Positions 22,301 to 34,400 of a stretch of 64,000 nt of DNA are shown here, in pieces. Within the stretch, counting starts at the first letter, position 1, and each line of letters starts with the position of its first letter. Below the pieces are notes generated by a model. The model was given only the letters and a program-made list of their open reading frames with translations. It did not search any database and was not told the origin of the DNA. Origin of the DNA: Lottia gigantea (lineage: Eukaryota > Mollusca > Gastropoda > Lottiidae); the NCBI RefSeq assembly GCF_000327385.1, contig NW_008706824.1, positions 451,972 through 515,971 on the forward strand, written 5' to 3'. The position numbers and the translations under genes were made by a program.

Positions 22301-25300
22301 TCACACCCTTCAGACATTTTCCACAAACGACCCTGTAATCAAAGCACGATTTTGAAAAAATACAGTAGTGCAAAGAAATGAATCTGGAAGAAAGAATATA
22401 ATTACCAACTTTAATAAAACTAGATGCTCTTATTTAAATATTCTAATTTTATCGATTTTTCTTAGTATTAAATTAACGTAATATATTCATATTTCTAAAT
22501 AGCAGTTGCGAACACTAAACTTGTTCTGGGTGTATAGAAGCACTGGGTCACAAGTAGAGATTATTATGGATTTCAACATAAGTTTAAGTCAAATTGGCGA
22601 GAAATTAATTGCTACTGGAGAGATTTACAATCTTGGGGTGTTTTGTTGTGTTTATGTCGTGGAAAAATTTCTAAAGTACTGAGCAATATCCAAAATTTAG
22701 ATTTTAGACAAGGTTATTTAAGAATACATACAGCCTAGTGGCGACGTCAACTCCAGACTGGGGGTACACATTTTTCAGGGGGTAGGCCTACAAAAAGAGA
22801 TACACCCCACACCCTCCCATCCAACTTCTATACCACACCCCTACTGACGCTGACAATATTACAGCCGTGCATGTTGAATCACTCGGTAGTTTTTATATGA
22901 CAACATTTTAAAAAATACTGAGAAGCTTATCGGGTACGGCTATTAGAAACGTCTACTTGTACCGGTACGCACATTCTCCAAAAGATCTTAGCGGTTAGGG
23001 TCTCATAAGACTGTTTCTAGGATATCCTGGTGTCTTAACTTCTAACACTGTTTCTAGGATATCCTAGGGACTTAACTTCTAACACTGTTTCTAGGATATC
23101 CCAGGGTCTTAACTTCTGACACTGTTTCTAGGATATCCTGGGGTCTTAACTTCTAACACTGTTTCTAGGATATCCCAGGGTCTTAACTTCTAACACTGTT
23201 TCTAGGATATCCTAGGGTCTTAGCTTCTAACACTGTTTCTAGGATATCCTAGGGTCTTAACTTCTAACACTGTTTCTAGGATATCCTAGGGTCTTAACTT
23301 ATAATACTGTTTCTAGGATATCCTAGGGTCTTAACTTCTAATACTGTTTCTATGATATCCTAGTGTCTTCACTTCTAACACTGTTTCTATGATATCCTAG
23401 GGTCTTACACTGTTTCTAGGATATCCTGGGGTCTTAACTTCTAATACTGTTTCTAGGATATCCTAGGGTCTTAACTTCTAATACTGTTTCTATGATATCC
23501 TAGTGTCTTCACTTCTAACACTGTTTCTATGATATCCTGGTGTCTTAACTTCTAACACTGTTTCTATGATATCCTAGGGATCTTAACTTCTAACACTGTT
23601 TCTAGGATATCCTGGTGTCTTAACTTCTAACACTGTTTCTAGGATATCCTGGTGTCCTAACTTCTAACACTGTTTCTATGATATCCTAGGGATTTAACTT
23701 CTAACACTGTTTCTAGGATATACCAGGGTCTTAACTTCTAACACTGTTTCTAGGATATCCTGGGGTCTTAACTTCTAACACTGTTTCTAGGATATCCCAG
23801 GGTCTTAACTTCTAACACTGTTTCTAGGATATCCTAGGGTCTTAGCTTCTAACACTGTTTCTGGGATATCCTGGTGTCTTAACTTCTAGCACTGTTTCTA
23901 TGATATCCTAGGGACTTAACTTCTAACACTGTTTCTAGGATATCCTGGTGTCTTAACTTCTAACACTGTTTCTAGGATATCCTAGAGACTTAACTTCTAA
24001 CACTGTTTATAGGATATCCTGGGTCTTAACTTCTAACACTGTTTCTAGGATATCCTAGGGTCTTAACTTCTAACACTGTTTCTAGGATATCCTAGGGTCT
24101 TAACTTCTAACACTGTTTGTAGGATATCCTATGGTCTTAACTTCTAACACTGTTTCTAGGATATCCTGGGGTCTTAGCTTCTAACACTGTTTCTAGGATA
24201 TCCTGGGATCTTAACTTCTAACACTGTTTCTAGGATATCCCAGGGTCTTAACTTCCAACACTGTTTCTAGGATATCCTAGGGTCTTAGCTTCTAACACTG
24301 TTTCTAGGATATCCTGGGGTCTTAACTTCTAACACTGTTTCTAGGATATCCTAGGGTCTTAACTTCTAACACTATTTCTATGATATCCTAGGGTTTTAAC
24401 TTATAACACTGTTTCTATGATATCCTAGGGTATTAACTTATAACACTGTTTCTAGGATATCCTAGGGTCTTAACTTCTAAAACTGTTTCTAGGATATCCT
24501 AGGGTCTTAACTTATAACACTGTTTCTAGGATATCCTAGGATCTTAACTTCTAAAACTGTTTCTAGGATATCCTAGGGTCTTAAATGAAAATACTGTTTC
24601 TATGATATCCTAGGGTCTTAACTTATAACACTGTTTCTAGGATATCCTAGGGTCTTAACTTCTAACACTGTTTCTAGGATATCCTAGGGTCTTAACTTCT
24701 AACACTGTTTCTAGGATATCCTGGGGTCTTAGCTTCTAACACTGGTTCTAGGATATCCTAGGGTATTAACTTCTAACACTGTTTCTAGGATATCCTAGGG
24801 TATTAACTTCTAACACTGTTTCTAGGATATCCTAGGGTATTAACTTCTAACACTGTTTCTAGGATATCGTACGGTCTTAACTTCTAACACTGTTTCTAGG
24901 ATACCCTAGGGTCTTAACTTCTAACACTGTTTCTAGGATATCCTAGGATATTAACTTCTAACACTGTTTTTAGGATATCCTAGGGTATTAACTTCTGACA
25001 CTATTTCTAGGATATCCTAAGGTCTTAACTTCTAACATTATTTCTAGGATATCCTAGGGTATTAACTTCTAACACTGTTTCTAGGATATCCTAGGGTATT
25101 AACTTCTAACACTGTTTCTATGATATCCTAGGGTCTTAGCTTCTAATACTGTTTCTATGATATCCTAGGGTCTTAGCTTCTAACACTGTTTCTAGGATAT
25201 CCTAGGGTATTAACTTCTAACACTGTTTCTATGACATCCTAGGGTCTTAGCTTCTAACACTGTTTCTAGGATATCCCAGGGTCCTAACTTCTAACACTGT

Positions 25301-26897
25301 TTCTAGGATATCCTAGGGTCTTAACTTCTAATACTGTTTCTATGATATCCTAGGGTCTTAGCTTCTAACACTGTTTCTAGGATATCCTAGGGTCTTAACT
25401 TCTAATATTGTTTCTATGATATCCTAGGGTCTTAGCTTCTAACACTGTTTCTATGATACCCTAGGGTCTTAACTTCTAATACTGTTTCTAGGATATCCTA
25501 GGGTCTTAACTTCTAACACTGTTTCTATGATATCCTAGGGTATTAACTTCTAACACTGTTTCTAGGATATTCTGGGGTCTTAACTTCTAACACTGTTTCT
25601 ATGATATCCTGGGGTCTTAACTTCTAATACTGTTTCTATGATATCCTAGGGACTTAGCTTCTAACACTGTTTCTAGGATATCCTAGGGTCTAAGCTTCTA
25701 ACACTGTTTCTATGATATCCTAGGGTCTTAACCTCTAACACTGTTTCTAGGATATCCTAGGGTATTAACTTCTAACACTGTTTCTAGGATATCCTAGGGA
25801 CTTCTAACACTGTTTCTAGGATATCCTAGGGTCTTAACTTCTAACACTGTTTCTATGATATCCTAGGGACTTAACTTCTAACACTGTTTCTAGGATACCC
25901 TAGGGTCTTAACTTCTAACACTGTTTCTAGGATATCCTAGGGTCTTAACTTCTAACACTGTTTCTATGATATCCAAGGGTCTTAACTTCTAATACTGTTT
26001 CTATGATATCCAAGGGTCTTAACTTCTAATATTGTTTCTAGGATATCCTAACGCTTAGATCATTTCGAGAATTTGTGAACAGTTTGGTCAAATTTCATTA
26101 GATTTTTTTAAAACAATACCCTGGATTAACGATGATTATTTACAAATCCCTGTGTACAGCGATTTGGAAAATATGTGATATCTATAACAGATAGTGTCAT
26201 TTAACAAGGCAAAGTTAGGTCAAGCATGCCTCATGGGCCAGGCCCGTAACCAGCCCAATGTGCCAAGGGTGGACGCATTTGCACGTGGGGTTTGGGATGG
26301 TGTCTGTAATTGTATATGGAGAATTTGTTCGTGTTTTGCTGGGGCGAGGGGGCGAATATACTTCCCCTTTTGGGTTTATTAACAAGTGTGTCAAACGTTG
26401 ACAACGTATACAACAATATTACATATTATGTTTAAAGCAGGTGTCCATTCCCCTTGCCCCCTTCCATTCCCTCGTCGTCTATATATTAATTAGGGAAGGC
26501 GTCTTTAACAAGTTTGTGAAAAGTTGACATCTTATTAATATCATTCCACCATCTATACCCCCTCTTTAAGGATTCGCCCATCCAACCTGTCGTTTTACCC
26601 CTTCTTCAAAAGCTAAATATGGTTAAATAAGGTCACTCTTGTCGTATCGTTTAAACGACATGTATCTCATATTTCGGGTTTCAATAAGTTTCTCTTTGGT
26701 CTTATAAACTGAATTATACAATGTAGTTTTTGGTGATTACGTGCCTTATATTTTATTAAAATAAAGCTGTTATATGTACGCTCCCTTACCCCTTCTCCAA
26801 ATTGTCCAACTCTACTAAAATATAGTAAAAACTCACCTAAAACGAACAAAATATAGTTAGCCAAAGTTGTTAACACACAATGTTTACCCCACGCCAT
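19341..26897 (-). CDS. PLPP: Lipid phosphate phosphatase (PAP2 superfamily, PLPP/LPP type)
   Basis: Six-pass membrane enzyme that, by family knowledge, removes phosphate from phosphatidate, lysophosphatidate or sphingosine-1-phosphate at the cell surface or lumenal side. Minus-strand exons in transcript order: 26897-26837, 22065-21923, 21615-21320, 20246-20189, 19817-19641 and 19421-19341 (stop TGA). Phases all join, giving 271 residues against about 280 in vertebrates. Catalytic motifs are complete: C1 KYSVGRLRP (K124-P132), C2 PSGH (171-174, nucleophile-assisting His174) and C3 SRVFDYWHHPTD (S219, R220, His226, D230). FCSDESIRYPY matches the family's first extracellular loop, and N144-CT is the usual loop glycosylation site. 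Intron 1 holds a 3-kb satellite and intron 3 a 48-bp array. I cannot assign it to one PLPP paralogue. Confidence 0.95.
19935..20160 (+). repeat. Dispersed repeat copy in phosphatase intron 4
   Basis: It starts at 'cagtggtgtatttaggagg' and ends near 'tagatacgcccctgg'. Shared landmarks with 22111-22335 are 'tcatgccctcccctc', 'aaaaggt', 'agagacacctcccattttt' and a final 'cgcccctgg/cgaccctg'. This is probably a non-autonomous element; class unknown. Confidence 0.55.
20330..21100. repeat. Minisatellite, 48-bp unit, about 16 copies, in phosphatase intron 3
   Basis: The unit is 'gggaacgatcagtgccaatg' plus 'ctgtacaatgtctaaacaac' plus 'actgttaa'. Units alternate 'ctaaacaac' and 'ctccacaac', and 'gggaacgatc' and 'gggatagatc', giving higher-order structure. 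Because 48 is divisible by three, long open frames of 16-residue repeats appear on both strands; they lie inside an intron and I do not regard them as genes. Confidence 0.95.
22111..22335 (+). repeat. Second copy of the dispersed repeat, in phosphatase intron 1
   Basis: It aligns with 19935-20160: 'cagtgttgtattttggtgg', 'ccatgcccctcccctc', 'tagagacacctctcattttt' and the end 'acattttccacaaacgaccc'. It begins only about 45 bp upstream (in transcript sense) of the exon 2 acceptor. Confidence 0.55.
22975..26075. mobile_element. Foldback MITE with its interior expanded into a satellite
   Basis: The left boundary 'attctccaaaagatcttagc' (from about 22973) is mirrored at the right by 'gcttagatcatttcgagaat' (26053-26072), an imperfect inverted repeat of about 20 bp. 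Between them lies the 37-bp array. The termini match those of short elements at 40115-40227 and 50453-50536, and the 40115-40227 copy holds one array unit in inverse sense. The inference is a non-autonomous transposon whose interior was amplified. Confidence 0.65.
22998..26050. repeat. Minisatellite, 37-bp unit, about 82 copies, in phosphatase intron 1
   Basis: The unit is 'cttctaacactgtttctagg' plus 'atatcctagggtcttaa'. Most units hold the perfect 14-bp palindrome CTAGGATATCCTAG or a one-base variant. Variants (aggat/atgat, ccta/cctg/ccca, ggtctt/ggtatt/gggact) are interspersed in blocks, indicating repeated local duplication. At about 3 kb it forms most of intron 1. Confidence 0.97.
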
Positions 26898-26899
26898 TA

Positions 26900-28410
26900 T
26901 GACTTTAAGCCTGAAGCTACAAACTAACTAAATAAAGCTTTAAACTAGGACAGTGTTTAGAAAATCATCCCGTATTTTATTCAATCATATTTTAAATCTA
27001 TACCGGCTTATCTATAGTTTACTATCTCTTAATGATATAACTAGGATTTGACAGCTCCACGTGGCTTTGTTGTTTTTTTTATATAGTAGATGAGTAATGT
27101 ACCATTATAAAAGTTAGTTCGGTAGGCCTACATTACAGTCAATCCTTTAGTTACTTTTCTCTTCTTACAATCTTTAATTGGTCATTGAACACTCCCTGAT
27201 TGATTAATATTGAAAATCGATACCTGACAGATTTTGTATGGAATTATTTGACTTGTGTTACCAGTATATCCCTAATATTAGTTTTGAGTGGTCATTATTC
27301 GGGACTAAAGTCTATAATAGCAGTTTGAAATCAATAGTATGCCTACTCGGGGACAATGATAAAAACGGATAGGTAAACTATATAGTATTATAGTTGGTCA
27401 CTTATTATAAAGAAAACACATTAAAATAAAATAAAAGATACATAGAATATAACATATTAAAATAAAATATATAATTGCTGATTAAATGAAGTCAACTATT
27501 TCACAATGTAAAATATTCAAAAAAGAATTTGAGGGGATGGGGCAAAGCCGGACTCTCATACTTTAATGATGTATGACAATGCCAATTTAAGGCTTTAACC
27601 TGTACTTTAAACTTTTATTCGCTTATATGTTTTCCAAACAATCGGCCAAATATGAAATTGTGGTCTGTACCGGACAAACACGATAGTCTCCCTTTATTCC
27701 TTAGTAGGCTTTTACCAGTGCAGTGGCTCAACAAGATGATTGATGACCCGTGGATTTCAGTTGGTTAGCCCCCTCCCTCTGGAAATTATTATGCTCTCCT
27801 TGCATTGTATAAGTCAAATTACTGCCTGTTAATGGAAGATTTAAAGATTCTCAGTATGCTATTTTTATTTGGTGGTGGTGGTGGGGGGGGTTTGGGGGTA
27901 GAGATAGGGTCCGTGACCACTGGCCTTTTAATGGAATTGGTTTACATTTTCAACGGTTTTTGTGATATACCAACTTAAAATTCAACAATGAAATTAAAGG
28001 TCTGTATCCCTTCAAAATACTTTAATCTTCTATGACGTCAAGGTTTTTAGAAGGTGTTTTTAAAACTGGAGTTATTTCCCTTTAACTGTCAATTTCATAA
28101 CGGTTAAATTTTAGCTGCATTATAAACATTGTCAACAACGGGAAGTTTTAAAGTCATAATTTAGTAAATTCACTATAGCTAGATTTCAATTTTTGGTCGG
28201 TGATCTAAACATTACCTTTGAAGATGTAGGTGGAGGTTTTTTTGAAAAAAATGAAAGTGACCGGTCAATCTGTCATCCTTCTGCGCAGCCGGAAGTGAAT
28301 GAGTCAGATTATCCGCCATTACAATCATTGATTTTATTCGTGTAAGGATAACTATCTTCAAGAATTTGTTTGTTAGGCGATTAATTGTTTGAATTTGCAC
28401 TAATGCAGCC
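26900..28410. other. Head-to-head intergenic region between phosphatase and F-BAR gene
   Basis: About 1.5 kb separates the two divergent start codons. It probably contains both core promoters, or a 5' UTR exon of one gene. No extra coding exon is seen. A G-rich tract (near 27870-27900) and C-rich stretch (27770-27780) may belong to another dispersed repeat. Confidence 0.6.
28289..28306 (+). promoter_or_regulatory. ETS-type and AP-1-type motifs upstream of the F-BAR start
   Basis: CCGGAAGTG (28289-28297), an ETS/GABP-like core-promoter motif, is followed three bases later by TGAGTCA (28300-28306), a consensus AP-1 site. Both lie about 110-120 bp before the ATG at 28411, in a locally GC-richer patch. 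Role inferred from motif identity only. Confidence 0.45.
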
Positions 28411-31400
28411 ATGAGCTGGGGCACGGAGTTGTGGGTAAGTATTCTATTTACATAAATTGTTGACCATTCGTCTGTATAAGTCAATGTTTTGAATTAAAAT
28501 CGTGAATTTATTTGGAAGGGGTGCGTCTGCTTGACTTGTGAACATCACTATCTGTTTCAGTATCGCACATTTTCAGTCGGAGACAGTCAATGTCTCAAGA
28601 GACTCGCTAAATATCCGTGAATCATTTCCTTAGAATTCTTAAAGATCGTTTTAACCACTGCATCTTAGGCTCTTTTTTCTCTACAATAATAATTTTATGC
28701 TGGAATTCAGAGTATTTTGACTGAGTAAATAATTAGGTCCAGCTCATTCATCCATGAAGATGACCAGAGAAAGACATATTACACTTTTTCATTCATTACT
28801 AGACCTACTGTGACATTGAAGAAGTAGTACAGGACTTGTGTGTAAAAAGCTTGAATTGTGAGCATGGATTCATGTCATTGTCTAGGCCTAAATTTCTTAT
28901 CATTTGTTGTTTAGAAGTAGAAGAGTAAAATTTGGATGTATCTGAAATTTTTCAGTCATGAAATCTGTACTCTACTATATAGTATTATACCTCCGTGTTT
29001 GATTGTCAATAAAAATAGTCATAAATATTTTCTTACGAAATAGAATGACCAGTATTCTATTGACATTTTATGTCTTTTGTTGTTTAAAACATCAATTGGT
29101 GACTCAAAGATAGGCCTGACTATTTATGACAAGAGTATGAGTGTTTTAACTGTTTTTCCAATGATAGTTAAAGAAGAAAGATTGTAGTATTCCATTAAAA
29201 AACATTATTACGAAAACACAGGCACAGGACAGGCGCAGAAAAGTCTGTAAAATTTCAGCGTAAAAATAGATTGAAAAGTTTTAACATTAACAGCTTTCGC
29301 TGTTTTATTTCCTTAAATCAATTTTCATATCCACTTAGTATTTGAATTATTTCCTGTCAATAGTTATATTGCATAACACACAGGACAGTTTACAAAATAT
29401 AGGCTAATTTTGTTGTCTTAGTGATTACTGGGAATGAATTGTGTAAACCTGTTAACATTTCTGTATCCCAGTAAAAAGCATTGTCTTGGGAAGTTAAAAA
29501 AAATAAAAATTGAGCCAATATAAGTTTGGAAAATCATTGAGAAATTAATTAAAACCCCTACGTAAGCTTATAAAGCACTAGCCAAGGCTATAAAGAGTCT
29601 TGTAGTAGAGTCTTGTAGTAGAGTCTTGATCTATGCTTTAAATCAAGGGTTTTCAACCTTTTTTTTCTATTACCCCTTTCAAGGACCTTGATCGATCACT
29701 TTACCCCACTTCAGTCTATTGCCCCCCTTCCCGTATAAATCCTTAGTATTTCGTGATTATCTCTTGGGTTTTCCCTACATTCTTTTTCATGTTAGAGAAA
29801 ATAGCCTGACCAAATGAAACAACTTAATATTATAATGGTCCAAATGTTTTATTCTAGACAACACTTTATATTACCCCCTCCTCCCCTTCCTCCCCCTCCT
29901 CCCCCCCAAAATGTCAAAATTACCCTCAGGTTAAAACCCGTGTGGTAACAATTTGTTACAGGTTGTGTCTTATTTTATTTTTACTAAATTGAAATGATAT
30001 AGCCAGAAATTGAAAACATCAAGCATCTATTGACTGTCATATTTCAATCTAACTAATATGTTGAATAATGTTGTTTTTGGACTAAATTATTGTAAATACT
30101 ACCACTAGTTGATAAGTTTTAGGTGGGACAGTGAAATTTGCCTTCAAGTCAAGGAAAAACTCAAGTATGTTGTAAAATGAGAAATATTTGACTCTAATAA
30201 TAGATGATATTTAGGTTAATTACTATATGAGTTAATACTAGCTTGACTTATTTGTATAATAAACAGTAGTTCTGTTATAATGGTCAAATTTCAGTTGACT
30301 TTTGTCTTGTGTCATCAGCAATATCTTACTACACTACATGTATAGGTCTTGTCCTTTTGGAACACCTTGCCTTACAGTAGTAAAGTCCTTAAATAGCGTG
30401 TTTAGCAATTGAAATGATATATATTGAATGACAATGACTGGTTGTATGCAGTTTTTCAGCCCTGCTCAATCCTCAGGCACATGTCATTTTGTTCTCAAAC
30501 TTCAGTATAAAATTGCTAATATTTTGAACTCTGGGTAATGTAAGAGGATTTATAACAATAAAACTGTTTTAAAATCACTATAAAGACAAAATAAGTGTCT
30601 CACCAAAATAAACAGAGAGCTATTGATCATCACCTCAATTCAATGTAGACTTTGAAGTCATGTTCTGTCTAATCACCTTGACATTTGATGTCCTGTTTTG
30701 CAATGTGCAGAATTTCGTAAATTTGAATTTTAGCAAGTCTGTGCAGTCCAGAATCAATGTAATAGGCATACCTTTGCACGTTGGCCAAGATAAGAATATT
30801 TGACCACAATATTTCAAAGCATGCTGAAATGATGTCCAACTCTTTCACCCCCTACTACCTAACCAACTTGACTACTGCCTGTTATAAAAACAAGGGCAGT
30901 AACTAAATAAAATTGAAATGTCAGTGATTGAATAAACTGCCTTGTTACACAGACTATTATGTATGGGGTTATCATGTAGACTAAATGGCAATCTTTAGGG
31001 GATATATTATTTGAAATAAACATATGTGAAAAGCAAACACATTACCTCAACCTTCTGAAAGGAAAGCAGAGTTCATTGAAATATGAGTATGCCCTGCCTC
31101 TATTGTGACACTTAATTCCCTGAAAAAACTCTTAAATGTTTATTTTATACGTTCCATAATTATGATAGTTGTTAAATACTCAGTGTCAAGTTGCACTTGT
31201 TTAACTTCTCTTAATGAGATGACCTTAATTAAACATCTTAATTATCATACCAGTTATCTTTTAATTAACTAGCCTTAATTATTGTGTAAATAAAACCTAG
31301 ATTCTACCTAACTATTGAAACCTCCCTATACCATTAAACTGACAGATCAAACCCAGAATTTGACAAACTCTCATCACCTTTCTGATATCTAGAAGTTTTG

Positions 31401-34400
31401 GATTGCGCACTGGTCACTCTGAAGGAATCTTTTCATAAGTCTATAAAATTTCTATGTCTAGGACATTAGGTCAGGATGATTGAAGTATAATCAAGACATT
31501 GCCTTAATGTACAGAAAGGCACTGGTTCAGGATTTGGGTATTGTACCTTACAAATGTTACAAATCTGTTCATGTGAATTGTGGATTATAAGACTACCTAT
31601 TTCTTTATGGTGTGTTGAAGAATGTTTAAAATCCAATGCCCTATTGTGTGAAATCTGGATAAACCAAACAAATTTGGCCACCCAATTTTTGAGAATTGTG
31701 TATCTATAACTGTTGACGAATAATTCTCCATTTGGGAATTTTATACAGAAGTTGGTTCTACAAAATTAGCTAATAGTGCTTGTGACTTGCTTATATAGGA
31801 AATTATCATCATTATATGTCACGCCCTATTTTGTGATCAAGTATATAACTGAATAGAAGTATTATTACCAACCAGCCCCCCTACTGTGTGAAATATTGAT
31901 TAATAATCATACAAGTGTTGATATTTACATCTCAGACCTCAATCTGTATATAAATTAGAATTAATTACAGTGTTAGGTTATTATTATATGGTATATACCA
32001 TGTTAAATAAAGGCTATTATCGTTATATTAGGAAAGAAAAAGTGAAAAAACCAATGGTAAGTGACATCAGATGTTTTCATCAACATGATTTGATTTTGAA
32101 ACTGTATTATTGTCTTGGATGGATTGGTTGGTTAGTTCTTATTATCAAAGTTTCCAGTGGGATCTAATAGCTCCTAGATAGATTGTTGAGTTGTTTAGTC
32201 AAACTAGTAAAGTTTCAAATTTGATGGATTTGGCTGTTGTCGCCAGTGATTTTAGCCAGAAAAATTCTGAACAAATAATTAAAGAATTTAAGATGATTTG
32301 TGAAGGATCTTTTGTATAATATTTAACGTGAGAAATTCTACTTGATGATATTTCTCATAGAGTTTCGAGTTTCGAGCAAGATGTATACAGAATGAAAGTA
32401 AGATTTCTTGGTTGAGGTCTATTTAAAGGAATCATTCGATTTTCATATAGTTAATTCTTAAGACATCCGGGTCCAAATCAACCCCTGGAAATCCTGCATT
32501 ATGATAAAGTTTTGTTGTCTGTTGTCGGCAACATTCGACTTTGGTTTTGGTTAATGGTTAGGACTTGTATTGTCTATTGGTTTAAAACTCAGTTATCATT
32601 TCATCATAGAATGTCCTAGGAGAAATATAGATTGTTTTAATAACTTGATGATATTAACTATGATTTATCTACAGAGATATTTTTTTATCTATTTCTCACT
32701 GTATTAATTATAACCTAGTCCAGACATCCAATTTATTTCTCTAGTCATTAATAGTGGTCTGTCATCTAACACGTTTCATTCTGTGGAAGATCATCTTCAC
32801 AATGTCAAGGTTTTACCAAGCCATCTTGACAGAAACATATACAATACGGTTAAACTGTGTCTCGAAGTCTCTGATTGGCTGTCTAAGCTATATAGTACAA
32901 TTCAAGGAAATGTCTGTATAACCAAACAAACGTGATACAAGAAATATGCCAAATGATGTCAAGGTATAAGATGGACTTATAATACCTTGACATTGTGAAG
33001 ATGAAAGAACACACTCCCACACGGAATAACTAGGTCTGTTTCTTTCAGTAACAGTATGAACCCATTGACAGGTTATATTTTATAATATTTATATCGTCGT
33101 AATTGAACAAGTTGGGAATAAAGTTAATGGTGAACAAATTGTTGACTGTATTTGAAAATTTGGTCCCAAGAATTTCACAAACTAAGGATTGGTTTACCGA
33201 CATTAATGAAATAATCAGAATTTATTCCTGTTTTTAAGAAACTGGCTTTCACTGAAAGGCTTGGAATTAACAGTAATTCATGATCTTTTTTCATAAAAGA
33301 TTTTTCTTCATGGGATAAATTCCAACAAGTACTCTACTCGACATTTGAGTTCATACATTTCCTTTTGTGTTCTCTTCTGTCTGTACGTTCACATCAATAA
33401 TATTGTTTATTAAGAATAATGATTCATTGATTTCAGTGATCCACTGGAGCTTTCTTGTACTTTGGGAAATCTTAAAGCATATGTATGAACTCAGTTTAAA
33501 ATTTGAGTTAGTTTTGGCAAGGTAATGAATAATTCTGCCAAGAAATGTACAAGTTAAACTGATTTTAGAATAACTAACTGTGACATGATAACAACAAGTC
33601 AATATTGACAAGGTTATTTCTGTTTATCTTTTTAATATATTTATCATGCTGTTATCTTCTAGTGTTATTGTCAAATCCAGGTCATTGATATAAATATTAT
33701 TATTTGAATACTAACATTATATTATCCTTCAAACAACTGACTCTCTCACTTATGGTTTAAAAATTGACTGAAATATTTTAGTATTTGCATAAGTGATCCA
33801 TTTTCACGTTCAACTTATGTAATTAGTCAAATGATGAAATTAATTATTTGTAATCAAAACTACCAGTATATATTTGTTACATGGATTTCTTGTAATACGT
33901 GCCTGACAAATCAAGCACTCAATAAATATTATGAGTTTTTGGATGCTTTGAAAGGCAATACTTCCGTGACAAACTTTAATACCAATAATTACACATGATC
34001 ACTTAGAAAAAGATACCTTATATTTTAACCATGTAGACTTTCAGAGACTTGGTTCTTAAGTGACATAAGATGTGCATAATTTTGTCAAGTGAACACTGTG
34101 AAAGGTGTGTTGACAAACTCAAGTATCCATATATTAGCGTTAAAGGTGGGAAGAGACAAGATATGGTATCGGGTGTGGTAAATGGTTTAAGATCATTGAA
34201 ACAGTAGAAGAAATTCGTGTCCGCACTGTGTCCAGACCTGTACTGCTTTTATTTGTATCATTTATTCCGCACCGGACACTGTACCTCGTCTTTTCCAGGC
34301 TTGACAGAGATACCACAAATTTGCCAGGTTCCAGAATGGTATCAGGCATTCAGGCATATGTTTTGTATCTTTGACCAAGTTTTGTCAATTGGGTTTAAAT

